Below are positions 1 through 8,118 of a stretch of 64,000 bases of DNA, piece after piece (position 1 is the stretch's first letter; each line of letters opens with the position of its first letter). The position numbers and the translations under genes were made by a program. The notes beneath the pieces were generated by a model that did no database searches, was not told where the DNA came from, and saw nothing but the letters and a program-made list of their open reading frames with translations. Source of the stretch: Weissella bombi (GTDB taxonomy: Bacteria > Bacillota > Bacilli > Lactobacillales > Lactobacillaceae); NCBI RefSeq assembly GCF_900094835.1, contig NZ_FMAO01000005.1:50247-114246 (forward strand), read 5' to 3'.

Positions 1-936
1 TTGTCCACCTGCATTTGCATAATTAGTTGATTCAGTATTAGCAATCATCTGTAATTCAGCCAATGAATAATCTGTTGTTACATCAGAAAACATGAGCGCA
101 CCACGTTTTGTGACCGTTTCATGTGCCTCCAACGCTGTCCACATTGATACTAATTCGCCTTGACCATCAAAAATTAATTCTAAGTGATAACCCGGCATTG
201 CCATCTTTACATTACTTTTATCAGCAACACCACGGTTATGGAAATCAGCCTTCGGATATGAAACTGGTGTACCCGTTAACTGTACAATACCTTCCGCAAC
301 ATCTTCTTGTTTCAAACTATCACGTTGTATTAAATCAACCACTGGTTTGCTTAAATAGTAGCGTAACTGATTGTCGATCACTTTATCTAGTTGACGGCTA
401 GTTTCATATTTAGAATTAATTCCGTTCCATGCATGGTGCTTTAAGCGCATCATAAACGCAACTTGCTTAACAAATTCTAGATAGTCTTGTACTTCCGCCA
501 TATTTTCAACATGCAAATAATATAAATCAGCATTTTGATTTTCATTTCTAGTTGGCCAATTACCTAATTTAGTCATTTTAACGAAATTTGTTGAACCAAC
601 TGTCATCCCCAAAATACTATACAACATCTCTAATCGATCAGTTGCTGGCGTACCACCACGATGAAAACCGGCCACATACATTTTCGTAAATAAAGCTGAA
701 CCAACACGGTGTGCTTGGGACCACGCTGTTGATAGTACATCCTGCATGGTCTCGTCGCTTAATTGCTCATTATCAAAAATTTCGTCAACATAAGCTGCAA
801 TTGATTTTGGTAGCCAACCATCATTCACGAGATGCGTAGTTTGTGTTGATAAAGTTGCTGTCATTAATGTCCGGCGCTTATCCACCTTCTTGGGCGACTT
901 TATTAATTCTCGCGTTCGTTTAAACAATCCTGTCAT
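1..936 (-). CDS. Unrecognised protein, 3' end cut by window edge
   Basis: An open frame of 312 codons runs from an ATG at 936 off the left edge, so the C-terminus is missing. A strong GAGGAGG Shine-Dalgarno sits about 8 nt upstream, which supports this start. The protein begins MTGLFKRTRELIKSPKK, is basic at the N-terminus, shows no signal peptide or obvious membrane segment in the visible part, and has no catalytic motif I recognise. It lies 39 bp downstream of the lacI-type gene on the same strand and may be co-transcribed with it or be a regulated neighbour. I cannot assign a function; the reading frame itself is secure because of its length and ribosome-binding site. Confidence 0.8.
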   Translation of the reverse strand, partial: MTGLFKRTRELIKSPKKVDKRRTLMTATLSTQTTHLVNDGWLPKSIAAYVDEIFDNEQLSDETMQDVLSTAWSQAHRVGSALFTKMYVAGFHRGGTPATDRLEMLYSILGMTVGSTNFVKMTKLGNWPTRNENQNADLYYLHVENMAEVQDYLEFVKQVAFMMRLKHHAWNGINSKYETSRQLDKVIDNQLRYYLSKPVVDLIQRDSLKQEDVAEGIVQLTGTPVSYPKADFHNRGVADKSNVKMAMPGYHLELIFDGQGELVSMWTALEAHETVTKRGALMFSDVTTDYSLAELQMIANTESTNYANAGGQ

Positions 937-975
937 TCTAAAATGACCTCCTCGCTACAAATAGCTTACCATATT

Positions 976-1968
976 TTACATTAACGGTGCCGTTGAAGAC
1001 CGAGTAATTAATTTTGTGTCAAATGCTGTGACCTGACGCGTCATATCCGGTTCTTTAATACGTTCGATAACCGTCTTTATTGCTGCCTTAACTACTAGAT
1101 CCACCGGTTGTTGTACCGTTGTTAATGCTGGTGTAAAAAACTCAGCATAATCTGTATCATCATAACCAACAACAGACATATCTTCAGGCACTCGAATACC
1201 ATGGGCTGTTAACCCAGATATCAATCCAACCGCTAATTCATCATTTAAAGCAAAAGCGGCTGTAGCCTGCGTAATTGAAACAGCCATCGCAGCAGCACGA
1301 CCAGCATGCTTAGTTAAATTACGAGTCGTCACTTCACTAATTTTTGCACCTGCGGCTAACATCGTTTCTTTAAATGCAGCCGTTCGATACAATAAATTAT
1401 CAGTGTAAAGTTGATTACCCAACAACACAACGTGCTTATGACCCAAGTCTAACAAATGTTGCGCTACTAAACGACCCCCAACTTTATCTGATGCGTAAAC
1501 AGCATCAGCATCAGCTAGTTCATCATGATTTTCTAATACAACCATCGCAATGCCACGTTTTTTTAAACTTTGAGAAATCGCAACTGGTTCTGTTAATTGA
1601 CTAACCACAATAATACCATGAGCGCCTGAATTAACCAGTGTTTCAATGGCTTGATCAGCTGCATGACGCTCGGCCGTCATAATTGATAACGACGTATTTT
1701 CAGGCAAATATTCTTGCATTTTTTGCACAATATTGCCAAAAAATTGAATCTGTAAACTTGGCACGACCACACCAATCAACATATTAGTGCCCTGCTTTAA
1801 ACTACGTGCACTAGCATTTGGTACATAGCCAATTTCATCACGGGCAGCTAAAACTTTTGCCTTCGTTTTCTCTGAAAAACGACTGCCCTTACCATTTAAA
1901 ACTTGTGAAACAGTAGCAATGGATACACCAGCTAAACTGGCCACATCTCTAATTGAAACTTTCCCCAT
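976..1968 (-). CDS. LacI/GalR-family transcriptional regulator
   Basis: A 330-residue repressor of normal family length. Residues 4-50 form the LacI helix-turn-helix (VSIRDVASLAGVSIATVSQVLNG, shown here only as its N-terminal signature VSIRDVASLAGVS), followed by the hinge helix region NASARSLKQG. Residues 60-330 are a periplasmic-binding-protein-like effector domain with the usual IGVVVPSL strand and the DDTDYAEFFTPALTTVQQP segment near the C-terminus. Such proteins bind a sugar or nucleoside and release an operator. No sugar catabolic genes are adjacent in the window, so the effector is unknown; the similarity to RbsR/CcpA-like members is only general. The neighbour downstream is the cut gene at the window edge. 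Confidence 0.9.
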   Translation of the reverse strand: MGKVSIRDVASLAGVSIATVSQVLNGKGSRFSEKTKAKVLAARDEIGYVPNASARSLKQGTNMLIGVVVPSLQIQFFGNIVQKMQEYLPENTSLSIMTAERHAADQAIETLVNSGAHGIIVVSQLTEPVAISQSLKKRGIAMVVLENHDELADADAVYASDKVGGRLVAQHLLDLGHKHVVLLGNQLYTDNLLYRTAAFKETMLAAGAKISEVTTRNLTKHAGRAAAMAVSITQATAAFALNDELAVGLISGLTAHGIRVPEDMSVVGYDDTDYAEFFTPALTTVQQPVDLVVKAAIKTVIERIKEPDMTRQVTAFDTKLITRSSTAPLM

Positions 1969-2133
1969 TTAAACACCTCTATTCCATAAAGTATATTGTA
2001 ACGCAAATCGCCATGTCATTGACAACGATATATCATGGATTATTTTTTAAATTCAGATAACGTGTATTAAAACATTTTACCAACATTTAAACAATTTAAA
2101 AACCTTTTTACCTCATTTTATATAAAATGTCTG

Positions 2134-2161
2134 TTTACTTTAATCACAAGAGCAGTATAAT
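2134..2161 (+). promoter_or_regulatory. Promoter of the folT leader
   Basis: A -35-like TTTACT at 2134-2139 and a perfect -10 TATAAT at 2156-2161 are separated by 16 bp. Transcription would start near 2168, just before the THF riboswitch aptamer, which fits its use as the leader promoter. Confidence 0.65.
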
Positions 2162-2180
2162 ATTAATTTGTAAGTCACAC

Positions 2181-2262
2181 AGGGTAGATTAAGATGCGTC
2201 AAGTGCTGTGGAAACGGAATGTGGGCCACGGACGAAGGATTTCCCGCGATATCTTAATCACA
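2181..2262 (+). promoter_or_regulatory. Tetrahydrofolate (THF) riboswitch
   Basis: The sequence follows the THF aptamer pattern: GGGTAGATTAAGATGCGTC followed by AAGTG, an internal arm with CGGAATGTGGGCCACGGACGAAGG, and closing ATCTTAATC. The P1 stem is directly visible as GATTAAGAT (2187-2195) pairing with ATCTTAATC (2251-2259). Riboswitches of this class bind reduced folates and precede folT in Firmicutes. It lies directly upstream of a folate ECF transporter S component, which is the expected context. Binding itself is inferred from the motif and context. Confidence 0.85.
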
Positions 2263-2282
2263 TTCACTGTAACAAGTGAAAC

Positions 2283-2301
2283 CCTCCAATATCAAAGGAG
2301 G
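2283..2301 (+). promoter_or_regulatory. Shine-Dalgarno sequestering hairpin of folT
   Basis: CCTCC at 2283-2287 can pair with the GGAGG Shine-Dalgarno at 2297-2301, with a 9-nt loop. A second small hairpin, TTCACT/AGTGAA, lies at about 2263-2280. There is no U-tract, so the THF riboswitch output is probably translational rather than by termination. This is inferred from pairing only. Confidence 0.6.
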
Positions 2302-2310
2302 TGTTTTCAA

Positions 2311-2850
2311 ATGAAAACATTAGCATATGGATTACCACGATTACGCACAAAGCAGTTAGCATTGTTAGGCATTTTAATGGCCTTACAACTTGTCATTAGC
2401 CGCTTCTCACTCGGGACAGCAACACTTAAAGTTGGTTTTACCTTCTTGATTGTCGGCATCATTGCCAAATGGTACGGCCCCTATTGGGGGATGCTGGTTG
2501 CTACTGTTATGGATGTTATTAGCAGCTTAATGAATGGCTATGGCTACTTTTGGGGCTTTACCATTTCAGCAATTGTTGCTGCTGGTATTTATGGTTTTTC
2601 ATTTTATGGTCGCCAAACGATTTCTTGGTTGCGCCTGATTATTACCGTTTTCTTAGTATTACTCATCGTCAACGTTATGCTTAATACATTATGGGTGACA
2701 ATGATTGGTAATATTCATAATATGCAAACCATTATGTCATTGCTTTGGTTGCGTATTATCAAACAAGTTATTTTCTGGCCAATCCAGAGTATTCTATTAT
2801 ATTTTTTGCTTAATAATAAAACAATTGAAGAAGTACATCGTAAAATTTAA
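2311..2850 (+). CDS. folT: Folate ECF transporter substrate-binding component FolT
   Basis: A 179-residue, very hydrophobic protein with about six membrane segments, matching S components of energy-coupling-factor transporters in length and character. The N-terminus has the RTKQLALLGILMALQLVISR segment typical of the FolT group, and ALL-to-helix packing fits docking to the shared EcfAAT module encoded elsewhere. I chose the ATG at 2311 because it has an AAAGGAGG ribosome-binding site; an upstream in-frame ATG at 2194 lies inside the riboswitch aptamer and would translate structured RNA. The THF riboswitch upstream supports folate as substrate. A strong terminator follows at once, so it is a single-gene unit. 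Confidence 0.85.
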   Translation: MKTLAYGLPRLRTKQLALLGILMALQLVISRFSLGTATLKVGFTFLIVGIIAKWYGPYWGMLVATVMDVISSLMNGYGYFWGFTISAIVAAGIYGFSFYGRQTISWLRLIITVFLVLLIVNVMLNTLWVTMIGNIHNMQTIMSLLWLRIIKQVIFWPIQSILLYFLLNNKTIEEVHRKI

Positions 2851-2856
2851 TAACAG

Positions 2857-2907
2857 AAGGGACAGCAATCTTACCATTATCATGGTGAAATTGCTGTCCC
2901 TTTTGTT
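2857..2907 (+). terminator. Rho-independent terminator of folT
   Basis: AAGGGACAGCAAT (2857-2869) pairs with ATTGCTGTCCCTT (2890-2902), followed by TTGTTT. It begins 6 bp after the folT stop. Confidence 0.85.
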
Positions 2908-2976
2908 TATATTACAAATTTATAAATCCATCAAAATTACTAATTATAGAAATTAGAAATTGCTTTTAACCTATTA

Positions 2977-3291
2977 TTAGTAACTTCGATGAACAGTAAA
3001 ACCACTATTACAACACGCTGCTTCAAATGCATTAGCAAACTTATTACGCACATCAGGCGTTGCAAATACCAACTTTGTCTCTGTATAAATATCACCACAA
3101 CCAACTCGATACACACAACTGTCATACACTTGACCAACATATACCTCAGGCTGACATGACCTTGTGTTTTCTAATGCAGTAACTAATTCTTTAACAAGGT
3201 AATCCGGAATATCTCGTGTATTCTTCAATAAATGATGAATAATTGCACAACTCGTTAACCTGTTATTACCACTTGCCGTCGTTAGTACCAT
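2977..3291 (-). CDS. Unrecognised small protein, 104 aa
   Basis: An ATG-started frame with a good ribosome-binding site (GGGAGGATAAGT then ATG) ends at 2977. The product is 104 residues, has no membrane segment, and is unusually rich in cysteine (about six, including SCQPE, DSCVYRVGCG and AACCNSG). It contains no motif that I recognise. It stands alone between the folT terminator and the divergent DtxR-type regulator gene. The cysteines could bind metal or be redox active, but that is a guess. It is the best supported of the overlapping frames in this stretch because of its ribosome-binding site. Confidence 0.6.
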   Translation of the reverse strand: MVLTTASGNNRLTSCAIIHHLLKNTRDIPDYLVKELVTALENTRSCQPEVYVGQVYDSCVYRVGCGDIYTETKLVFATPDVRNKFANAFEAACCNSGFTVHRSY

Positions 3292-3472
3292 ACTTATCCT
3301 CCCATTTCCACAACAATAATTAACAACTAAACAAACTTATATTTTCATCATAACTAATTATTTTTGTTTTATCAAGTACACGACAATGTTCATTCTAGAA
3401 AAAATTATCATCAAAAAAATATGTTATAATTAATACCATTAACCAATACATAAAACGAGGAATTTTTACATT

Positions 3473-4129
3473 ATGACCGAATCCATTTCTAAAACACAGT
3501 ATCTGCAAACAATATTAGAATTAAGCGGTGGCGATGAATCAACAAAAATTTCAAATAACCAAATTGCTGAACACTTAAATGTCACCCCTTCTTCCGTATC
3601 AAATATGCTAGCAAAGCTACAAGAAGCTGGTGAAGTTGACGTTGTTCCTTACTACGGCGTTACCCTTACAAAACCCGGTCGTGCAACTGCTTTACGTTTA
3701 ATCCGTTCACATCGTTTAATTGAAACATTCGGTGCTACTAAGTTGGGCCTATCAATTTCTGAAGCACATTCAAATGCCGATAACCTCGATCATGATGCCG
3801 ATGACCAATTCATTAACGCCCTTGATAAATATTTAGGATTCCCAAAATTAAGCCCACATGGTCTAGTTATTCCCGATATTGAACATCACTACTCACCAAA
3901 GTCACTACGTTCCCTACGTGAAGCTAATGATGGTGAAACGATTACAATTAATAGTTTCACAGAAGATTTAGAATTACTACAATACACGGAAACATTACAC
4001 TTAGGTCTTAACACTGTCTGGACAATTAAAGAACGTTTACCATTTGAGGGTCCATTAGTATTAGTATCCGATGATGCAACCTTACAGGTAACCCAGCATG
4101 CGGCTGACTTCATTTATGTAAATGATTAA
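3473..4129 (+). CDS. DtxR/MntR-family metal-dependent transcriptional regulator
   Basis: A 218-residue protein with the three-part layout of the DtxR family: a winged helix-turn-helix at residues 1-65 (ISNNQIAEHLNVTPSSVSNM is the recognition region), a metal-binding and dimerisation domain at about 70-140 (RSHRLIETF, then SEAHSNADNLDH with the His/Glu ligands), and a C-terminal SH3/FeoA-like domain at about 145-218. In lactic acid bacteria such proteins usually sense Mn(II) or Fe(II) and repress uptake genes. No transporter is adjacent, so its targets are elsewhere. A GAGG ribosome-binding site precedes the ATG and a TATAAT at about 3424 could be its -10 box. Confidence 0.85.
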   Translation: MTESISKTQYLQTILELSGGDESTKISNNQIAEHLNVTPSSVSNMLAKLQEAGEVDVVPYYGVTLTKPGRATALRLIRSHRLIETFGATKLGLSISEAHSNADNLDHDADDQFINALDKYLGFPKLSPHGLVIPDIEHHYSPKSLRSLREANDGETITINSFTEDLELLQYTETLHLGLNTVWTIKERLPFEGPLVLVSDDATLQVTQHAADFIYVND

Positions 4130-4146
4130 ATTTTATAATAAACTAT

Positions 4147-4186
4147 AAAAAACTGACGTTACACATGTATGTAACGTCAGTTTTTT
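4147..4186. terminator. Bidirectional terminator between the DtxR-type gene and rex
   Basis: ACTGACGTTAC (4152-4162) and GTAACGTCAGT (4171-4181) form a perfect stem, with A-runs on one side and T-runs on the other. It can end both the plus-strand regulator gene and the minus-strand rex gene, which are convergent here. Confidence 0.85.
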
Positions 4187-4188
4187 GT

Positions 4189-4824
4189 TTATTTGTCTCC
4201 AAAATTATTGATAAAGTACAACAATGTTTGAAGCTCATTTGTAAGGTCCACGTTTTGTACACGAATGTTACTTGGCACATCTAAACGTAATGGCGTGAAA
4301 TTAAGGATACCACGAATACCTGCACTAGCTAAACGCTTAGCAACATCTTGTGCAACGTCTGCCGGTACGGTGACAATTGCAACATCAATTCGTTGATCCA
4401 TAATTTGTGTTTCCAAATCATCAAGACTATATACTGGAATACCTGATTGAATGGTATTCACAATTTCCGGATTAATATCAAATGCCGCCGCAATACGTGC
4501 ATTTGAACTTTGATGGAAATTAAAGTTTAATAGTGCTTGGCCTAGATTACCAACCCCAACTAATGCAACAGAAGCCAATGTATCTTGGTTCAAAATTTCA
4601 CCAAAGAAATTCATCAAAGCTTCAACATCATAACCATAACCACGCTTACCAAGCGCCCCAAAATAAGAAAAATCGCGTCGAATTGTTGCGGCATCAAACT
4701 TTACCGCTTCAGATAATTCATTTGATGAAACGCGAACAGTCCCAGAATCAAGTAACAACTTCAAATAACGATAGTAAATTGGCAATCGCTTTGCCGTTGC
4801 TCTAGGAATATCATGTTCAACCAT
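4189..4824 (-). CDS. rex: Redox-sensing transcriptional repressor Rex
   Basis: At 211 residues this is the normal Rex length. Residues 1-80 are the winged-helix DNA-binding domain ([17 protein letters not shown] at the start, with [12 protein letters not shown] later). Residues 85-211 are a Rossmann fold with the dinucleotide loop [14 protein letters not shown] and the sensor segment AAFDINPE. Rex dimers sense the NADH/NAD ratio and repress fermentative and respiratory genes. The promoter region carries several TTGTGAA half-sites, consistent with autoregulation. It is a single gene bounded by a terminator. Confidence 0.95.
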   Translation of the reverse strand: MVEHDIPRATAKRLPIYYRYLKLLLDSGTVRVSSNELSEAVKFDAATIRRDFSYFGALGKRGYGYDVEALMNFFGEILNQDTLASVALVGVGNLGQALLNFNFHQSSNARIAAAFDINPEIVNTIQSGIPVYSLDDLETQIMDQRIDVAIVTVPADVAQDVAKRLASAGIRGILNFTPLRLDVPSNIRVQNVDLTNELQTLLYFINNFGDK

Positions 4825-4857
4825 TTAGTTCGACCTCGTTTTTAAAAATTTAACAAG

Positions 4858-4954
4858 TTTCACAAGCAAAATTAAATATTGTGAAACCACCACTACCTAT
4901 AATCATACCATAAGCAGCAATTTATGTGAATGAAATAACAATTAATAATTCACA
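4858..4954 (-). promoter_or_regulatory. rex promoter with TTGTGAA-type half-sites
   Basis: On the minus strand TTCACA (4930-4925) and TATGAT (4907-4902) are spaced by 17 bp and form a good promoter. TGTGAAT (4925-4931) and ATTCACA (4948-4954) form an inverted repeat that overlaps the -35 box. A second pair, TTTCACAA (4858-4865) and TTGTGAAA (4879-4886), lies downstream of the start point. TTGTGAA is the known Rex half-site, but the spacing (16 and 13 bp) and outward order differ from the compact canonical operator. Confidence 0.55.
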
Positions 4955-5012
4955 AACCAGGCTTTTTTGTAAGCGGTTTACTTCAATAAGGTGCTTGCTT
5001 GAAACACTATAA

Positions 5013-6344
5013 TTAGTGCTTTGACTTTGGCTTTCCTTTATTTTTACGATGCTTTCTTTTCGCATGCTTCTCTTTTGCTAAGCGATCTTGTCGTGACACA
5101 TTAGGTTGACTGCTAGTTGCCTTTTTGACCGTTTTCTTTGATTGCGTATTGTCTTTATCCTCAACGCGAACACCAGTTTTCTGAGTTGCCACACGCTGCT
5201 GATTACCACTATGTTTCTTTTGTTGATAAGTTTTATCAGTCTTTGCGACCGGCGTAGCTTTTTGAGAAACAATCGTTTTAACACCACTAACTGTCTTAAT
5301 TTCAACGGCCACCATTTTCTTCAAATCACGTAAATCATGATCATTACCAAATGAAATAACAAGACCAGCTTTCCCCATGCGCCCAGTACGACCAGCGCGA
5401 TGCGTATAAGTCTCACCATCACGTGGTAAATCAAAATTAATGACAGCCGGCAAATCTGGTATATCCAAACCACGAGCCGCAACATCAGTTGTTAACAAAA
5501 ACTTTGCTGTTCCCTTACGGAAATTAGTTAATGACTTCGCACGTGTTGTACTTGAATCACCTCGCACCAATGTTGCCATGGCAACGTGTTCATGTGCTAG
5601 GAAACTAGCTGTAATCTTTAATTGCTTAGTTGTATTAAAGAATACCATCGCTTGAAAATGCTTTTGTGTTGCTAATTGACGTAAGCGTTTTTGGCGTTGA
5701 TCACGTGCTGTTGGCCAAAATTCATGTTTAATCGCCGTTGGAATTTCTACATGGCGTTGATCTATTCGTAAGAAATCACGCTCAAAAAGACCACTAGCTA
5801 TAGTTGTATCAACTTCAGTTGCACCAAACAAAGCGACTTGCACATCTTCATCATCAATTGCGTCCCAAATTTGATCAATTTGGTTAGCTGTATCATCACG
5901 AAGCAATTCATCGGCTTCATCAAGAATCAATGTTCGCAAACGTTTTAACTTTAATTTACCATTACCAATTAATTCGCTAACTCGCCCAGGTGTACCAACT
6001 AAAATTTCAGGATGCTTTTTTAAGCGATCCAACTGATGTTTAACATTAGCACCACCCGTTAATGATAGTACCTTTAATGACAAGACATTGGCCCAATCAC
6101 GCACAACACGTGTCGTTTGCATCGCCAACTCTTGTGAAGGTGCCAAAATTAATAATTGTTCACCATCATCTGGTACTAATTCGGGTAATAATGGCCATGT
6201 AAATGCCAAAGTCTTACCAGTACCAGTTGGTGCCAACGCATCAATTGATTTTCCTTCTGCTAAAGGCTCAGCAACAGCCTCTTGTATCGGTGTTAGGGTT
6301 GTAAACCCCACACTTGTTAAACGTTCTTCAAAACGGGAATCCAT
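5013..6344 (-). CDS. DEAD-box ATP-dependent RNA helicase
   Basis: A 443-residue helicase with two RecA-like domains and a basic tail. Visible motifs are the Q-motif region TLTPIQEAVAEPLAEG, motif I APTGTGKT, motif Ia, motif II LDEADELL, motif III GATE instead of SAT, motif V TDVAARGLDIP, and motif VI HRAGRTGRMG. Residues after about 370 are a lysine-rich low-complexity tail likely to bind RNA. The size and divergent motif III fit the CshB/YfmL group involved in ribosome assembly or cold-shock RNA unwinding, but I cannot separate these. It is followed on the same strand by nothing close; the oxidoreductase gene lies 25 bp upstream and may be in the same operon. Confidence 0.9.
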   Translation of the reverse strand: MDSRFEERLTSVGFTTLTPIQEAVAEPLAEGKSIDALAPTGTGKTLAFTWPLLPELVPDDGEQLLILAPSQELAMQTTRVVRDWANVLSLKVLSLTGGANVKHQLDRLKKHPEILVGTPGRVSELIGNGKLKLKRLRTLILDEADELLRDDTANQIDQIWDAIDDEDVQVALFGATEVDTTIASGLFERDFLRIDQRHVEIPTAIKHEFWPTARDQRQKRLRQLATQKHFQAMVFFNTTKQLKITASFLAHEHVAMATLVRGDSSTTRAKSLTNFRKGTAKFLLTTDVAARGLDIPDLPAVINFDLPRDGETYTHRAGRTGRMGKAGLVISFGNDHDLRDLKKMVAVEIKTVSGVKTIVSQKATPVAKTDKTYQQKKHSGNQQRVATQKTGVRVEDKDNTQSKKTVKKATSSQPNVSRQDRLAKEKHAKRKHRKNKGKPKSKH

Positions 6345-6369
6345 GTTTTCTCCTTATATCTAACAAGTG

Positions 6370-7362
6370 CTATTTATCGGCAGGAAATACAATACCTGCA
6401 TCTTGTCGTAAGTCAAATAGCACTTGGTTAACAGTTTGACTTAATGTCAATAATTTCTGATATTCTTCAGCTGTCTCAGCTTGATTTGTCATCATATCCG
6501 CAAAAATTTCTGCTTCAGGAACCATCGGATTATCGACAGGCGCCTGACTTAATTCATGTGCAACCTTATCTGCATCATAATAAGTAATATCCAATACTTC
6601 AGCAATATCACCAATCACTAATGTGTCGCGCAATCCCAAAATTTCTGAATCTAAATGACTATTAGATCCTTTACCAAATTCAATTGTGACATCAAAATCT
6701 TGATAACGGAAAATAGCAATCCCACGACCATCTGACCCATTACGTAATGGTGTTGCAAAATAGTGAGTTGATTGTGGCTTACCGAATAATTTAATCGCTG
6801 CATAAATTGGATAGATACCTAAATCTGTCAACGCACCTGCACTAAATTTGCGACTCAAAACATTAGGTTCCTTGCCTGCCAAATAATCATCGAAGCGTGA
6901 TGAATATTTTTCATAAACAAACGTAGCACCTGAAATTTTCTCCATTTTTGCTACTTGGTCTTCAATGATTTTAAAATTAGGTTGTTGAATATGACGAGCT
7001 GCCTCAAACATACGTACATCTTTATGTTCTGCAAGCAATGCCATAATTTCATCATATTCATCAGGATTTGAAAATGCTGATTTCTCCACAATGACATGAA
7101 GATCATGCTTAATGGCTGCTTTAACTTGTTCAAAATGAACACTATTGGGTGAAGCAATATAAACGACGTTAATACCACTGTTATAAAATTCTTCCAAATC
7201 AGTATAAACAGCATCAACATTAAAATCTTGACCAAATTCTTGACCGGTTGTTGTGTGTCGCGAATAAATAGCGGTCAACTCATATTTACCTGATTCATGC
7301 GCTGCTTCTACAAATTGCTTTGTAATCCAGTTTGTACCGATGATACCCAGTTTGTAAGTCAT
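6370..7362 (-). CDS. Gfo/Idh/MocA-family NAD(P)-dependent oxidoreductase
   Basis: A 330-residue protein starting MTYKLGIIGTNWITKQF, a Rossmann dinucleotide-binding fold with a GxxGxxx loop. The segment VYIASPNSVHFEQVKAAIKHDLHVIVEK is the family signature region with the catalytic Lys in VEK, and GALTDLGIYPIY lies in the C-terminal substrate domain. I use the ATG at 7362 because AAAAGGAGATGGATT lies upstream; an in-frame extension of 13 residues lacks a ribosome-binding site. The substrate (a sugar or polyol derivative) cannot be read from the sequence. Spacing suggests co-transcription with the downstream helicase gene. Confidence 0.85.
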   Translation of the reverse strand: MTYKLGIIGTNWITKQFVEAAHESGKYELTAIYSRHTTTGQEFGQDFNVDAVYTDLEEFYNSGINVVYIASPNSVHFEQVKAAIKHDLHVIVEKSAFSNPDEYDEIMALLAEHKDVRMFEAARHIQQPNFKIIEDQVAKMEKISGATFVYEKYSSRFDDYLAGKEPNVLSRKFSAGALTDLGIYPIYAAIKLFGKPQSTHYFATPLRNGSDGRGIAIFRYQDFDVTIEFGKGSNSHLDSEILGLRDTLVIGDIAEVLDITYYDADKVAHELSQAPVDNPMVPEAEIFADMMTNQAETAEEYQKLLTLSQTVNQVLFDLRQDAGIVFPADK

Positions 7363-7424
7363 AATCCATCTCCTTTTAATCCGTTTCATGCGATTAGCCA
7401 ATGTTTATTATACCATTTACAACA

Positions 7425-7469
7425 ATAAAAAAAGTTGCCTTAAATCATATAAATGATAAAAAGCAACAA
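7425..7469 (-). terminator. Rho-independent terminator downstream of pncA
   Basis: On the minus strand GTTGC pairs with GGCAAC around an inner ATCAT/ATGAT stem, followed by a run of seven T. It starts just after the pncA stop. Confidence 0.65.
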
Positions 7470-7481
7470 ACACCTCGTAAT

Positions 7482-8030
7482 TTAAATAACGGTTGCGCCT
7501 AGACTGTTTTTAAAATGTTGTAAGGCCCATTCCTGACCGTGTTCAGTAAAAGTGGCTACGCCAGCTTGTGGAATCGTCAAATTATAATTTAGATTATAAC
7601 CGTATACTGCTGTATGCAGCACACAAATATCTGTACATACCCCAACAAGCCACAAATCATCAATGTGTCGCTCTCTTAGAAAATTATCTAAGTTCGTATT
7701 TTGAAAAGCTGAATAACGATTTTTGTCAAAACGATAAACTTTTTCATTATCTTGATTTGCTACATACCAATCCTGCAAGCGACCGTAATATTGTTGCCCC
7801 CATGTGCCCACAATATTATGCGGTGGAAATATCTTATGCTCTGGGTGATAAATATCATTTTCAAAATGCCCATCAGTAGGCAAAATAACATAATCATCAT
7901 TATCTAAAAATTTTTGTGCTTGCTCCAAAATATATGGTTCCAAAGCTTGACCTGGTTTACCACAAGTCAAAGTACCTTTATCATCAACAAAATCGTTTGT
8001 ATAATCAATAATCAGTAGTGCTTTTGTCAT
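7482..8030 (-). CDS. pncA: Nicotinamidase / cysteine hydrolase family protein
   Basis: A 182-residue isochorismatase-fold hydrolase. The triad is visible: Asp in LLIDYTNDFV (residue 9), a Lys in the segment before the insertion, and the nucleophile Cys in VGVCTDICVLHTA. PncA-type enzymes deamidate nicotinamide to nicotinate for NAD salvage. The metal-site region LPTDGHFEND with later HPEH also fits a nicotinamidase, where D-x-H and another His bind metal. Length is typical. It is a stand-alone gene with its own terminator, placed upstream of the oxidoreductase. Confidence 0.85.
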   Translation of the reverse strand: MTKALLIIDYTNDFVDDKGTLTCGKPGQALEPYILEQAQKFLDNDDYVILPTDGHFENDIYHPEHKIFPPHNIVGTWGQQYYGRLQDWYVANQDNEKVYRFDKNRYSAFQNTNLDNFLRERHIDDLWLVGVCTDICVLHTAVYGYNLNYNLTIPQAGVATFTEHGQEWALQHFKNSLGATVI

Positions 8031-8073
8031 GTCTTGTCACCCTCCTGCATTGATTGTACCACGCTTTTAAATG

Positions 8074-8110
8074 AAAAACAGTTAGCAAAATATCTTCGCT
8101 AACTGTTTTC
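8074..8110 (-). terminator. Terminator of the rRNA methyltransferase gene
   Basis: On the minus strand GAAAACAGTTAGC and GCTAACTGTTTTTC form a long stem with a short loop and a T-run, immediately after the gene's stop at 8119. Confidence 0.8.
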
Positions 8111-8118
8111 ATAAATTA

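Noticed and set aside
2194..2310. N-terminal extension of FolT starting at 2194
   Set aside because: The extension would translate the THF aptamer and the sequester stem; the ATG at 2311 has the ribosome-binding site and matches the usual FolT length.
2940..3140. 66-codon minus-strand frame overlapping the 104-aa gene
   Set aside because: It lacks a ribosome-binding site and lies in another frame of the better-supported gene.
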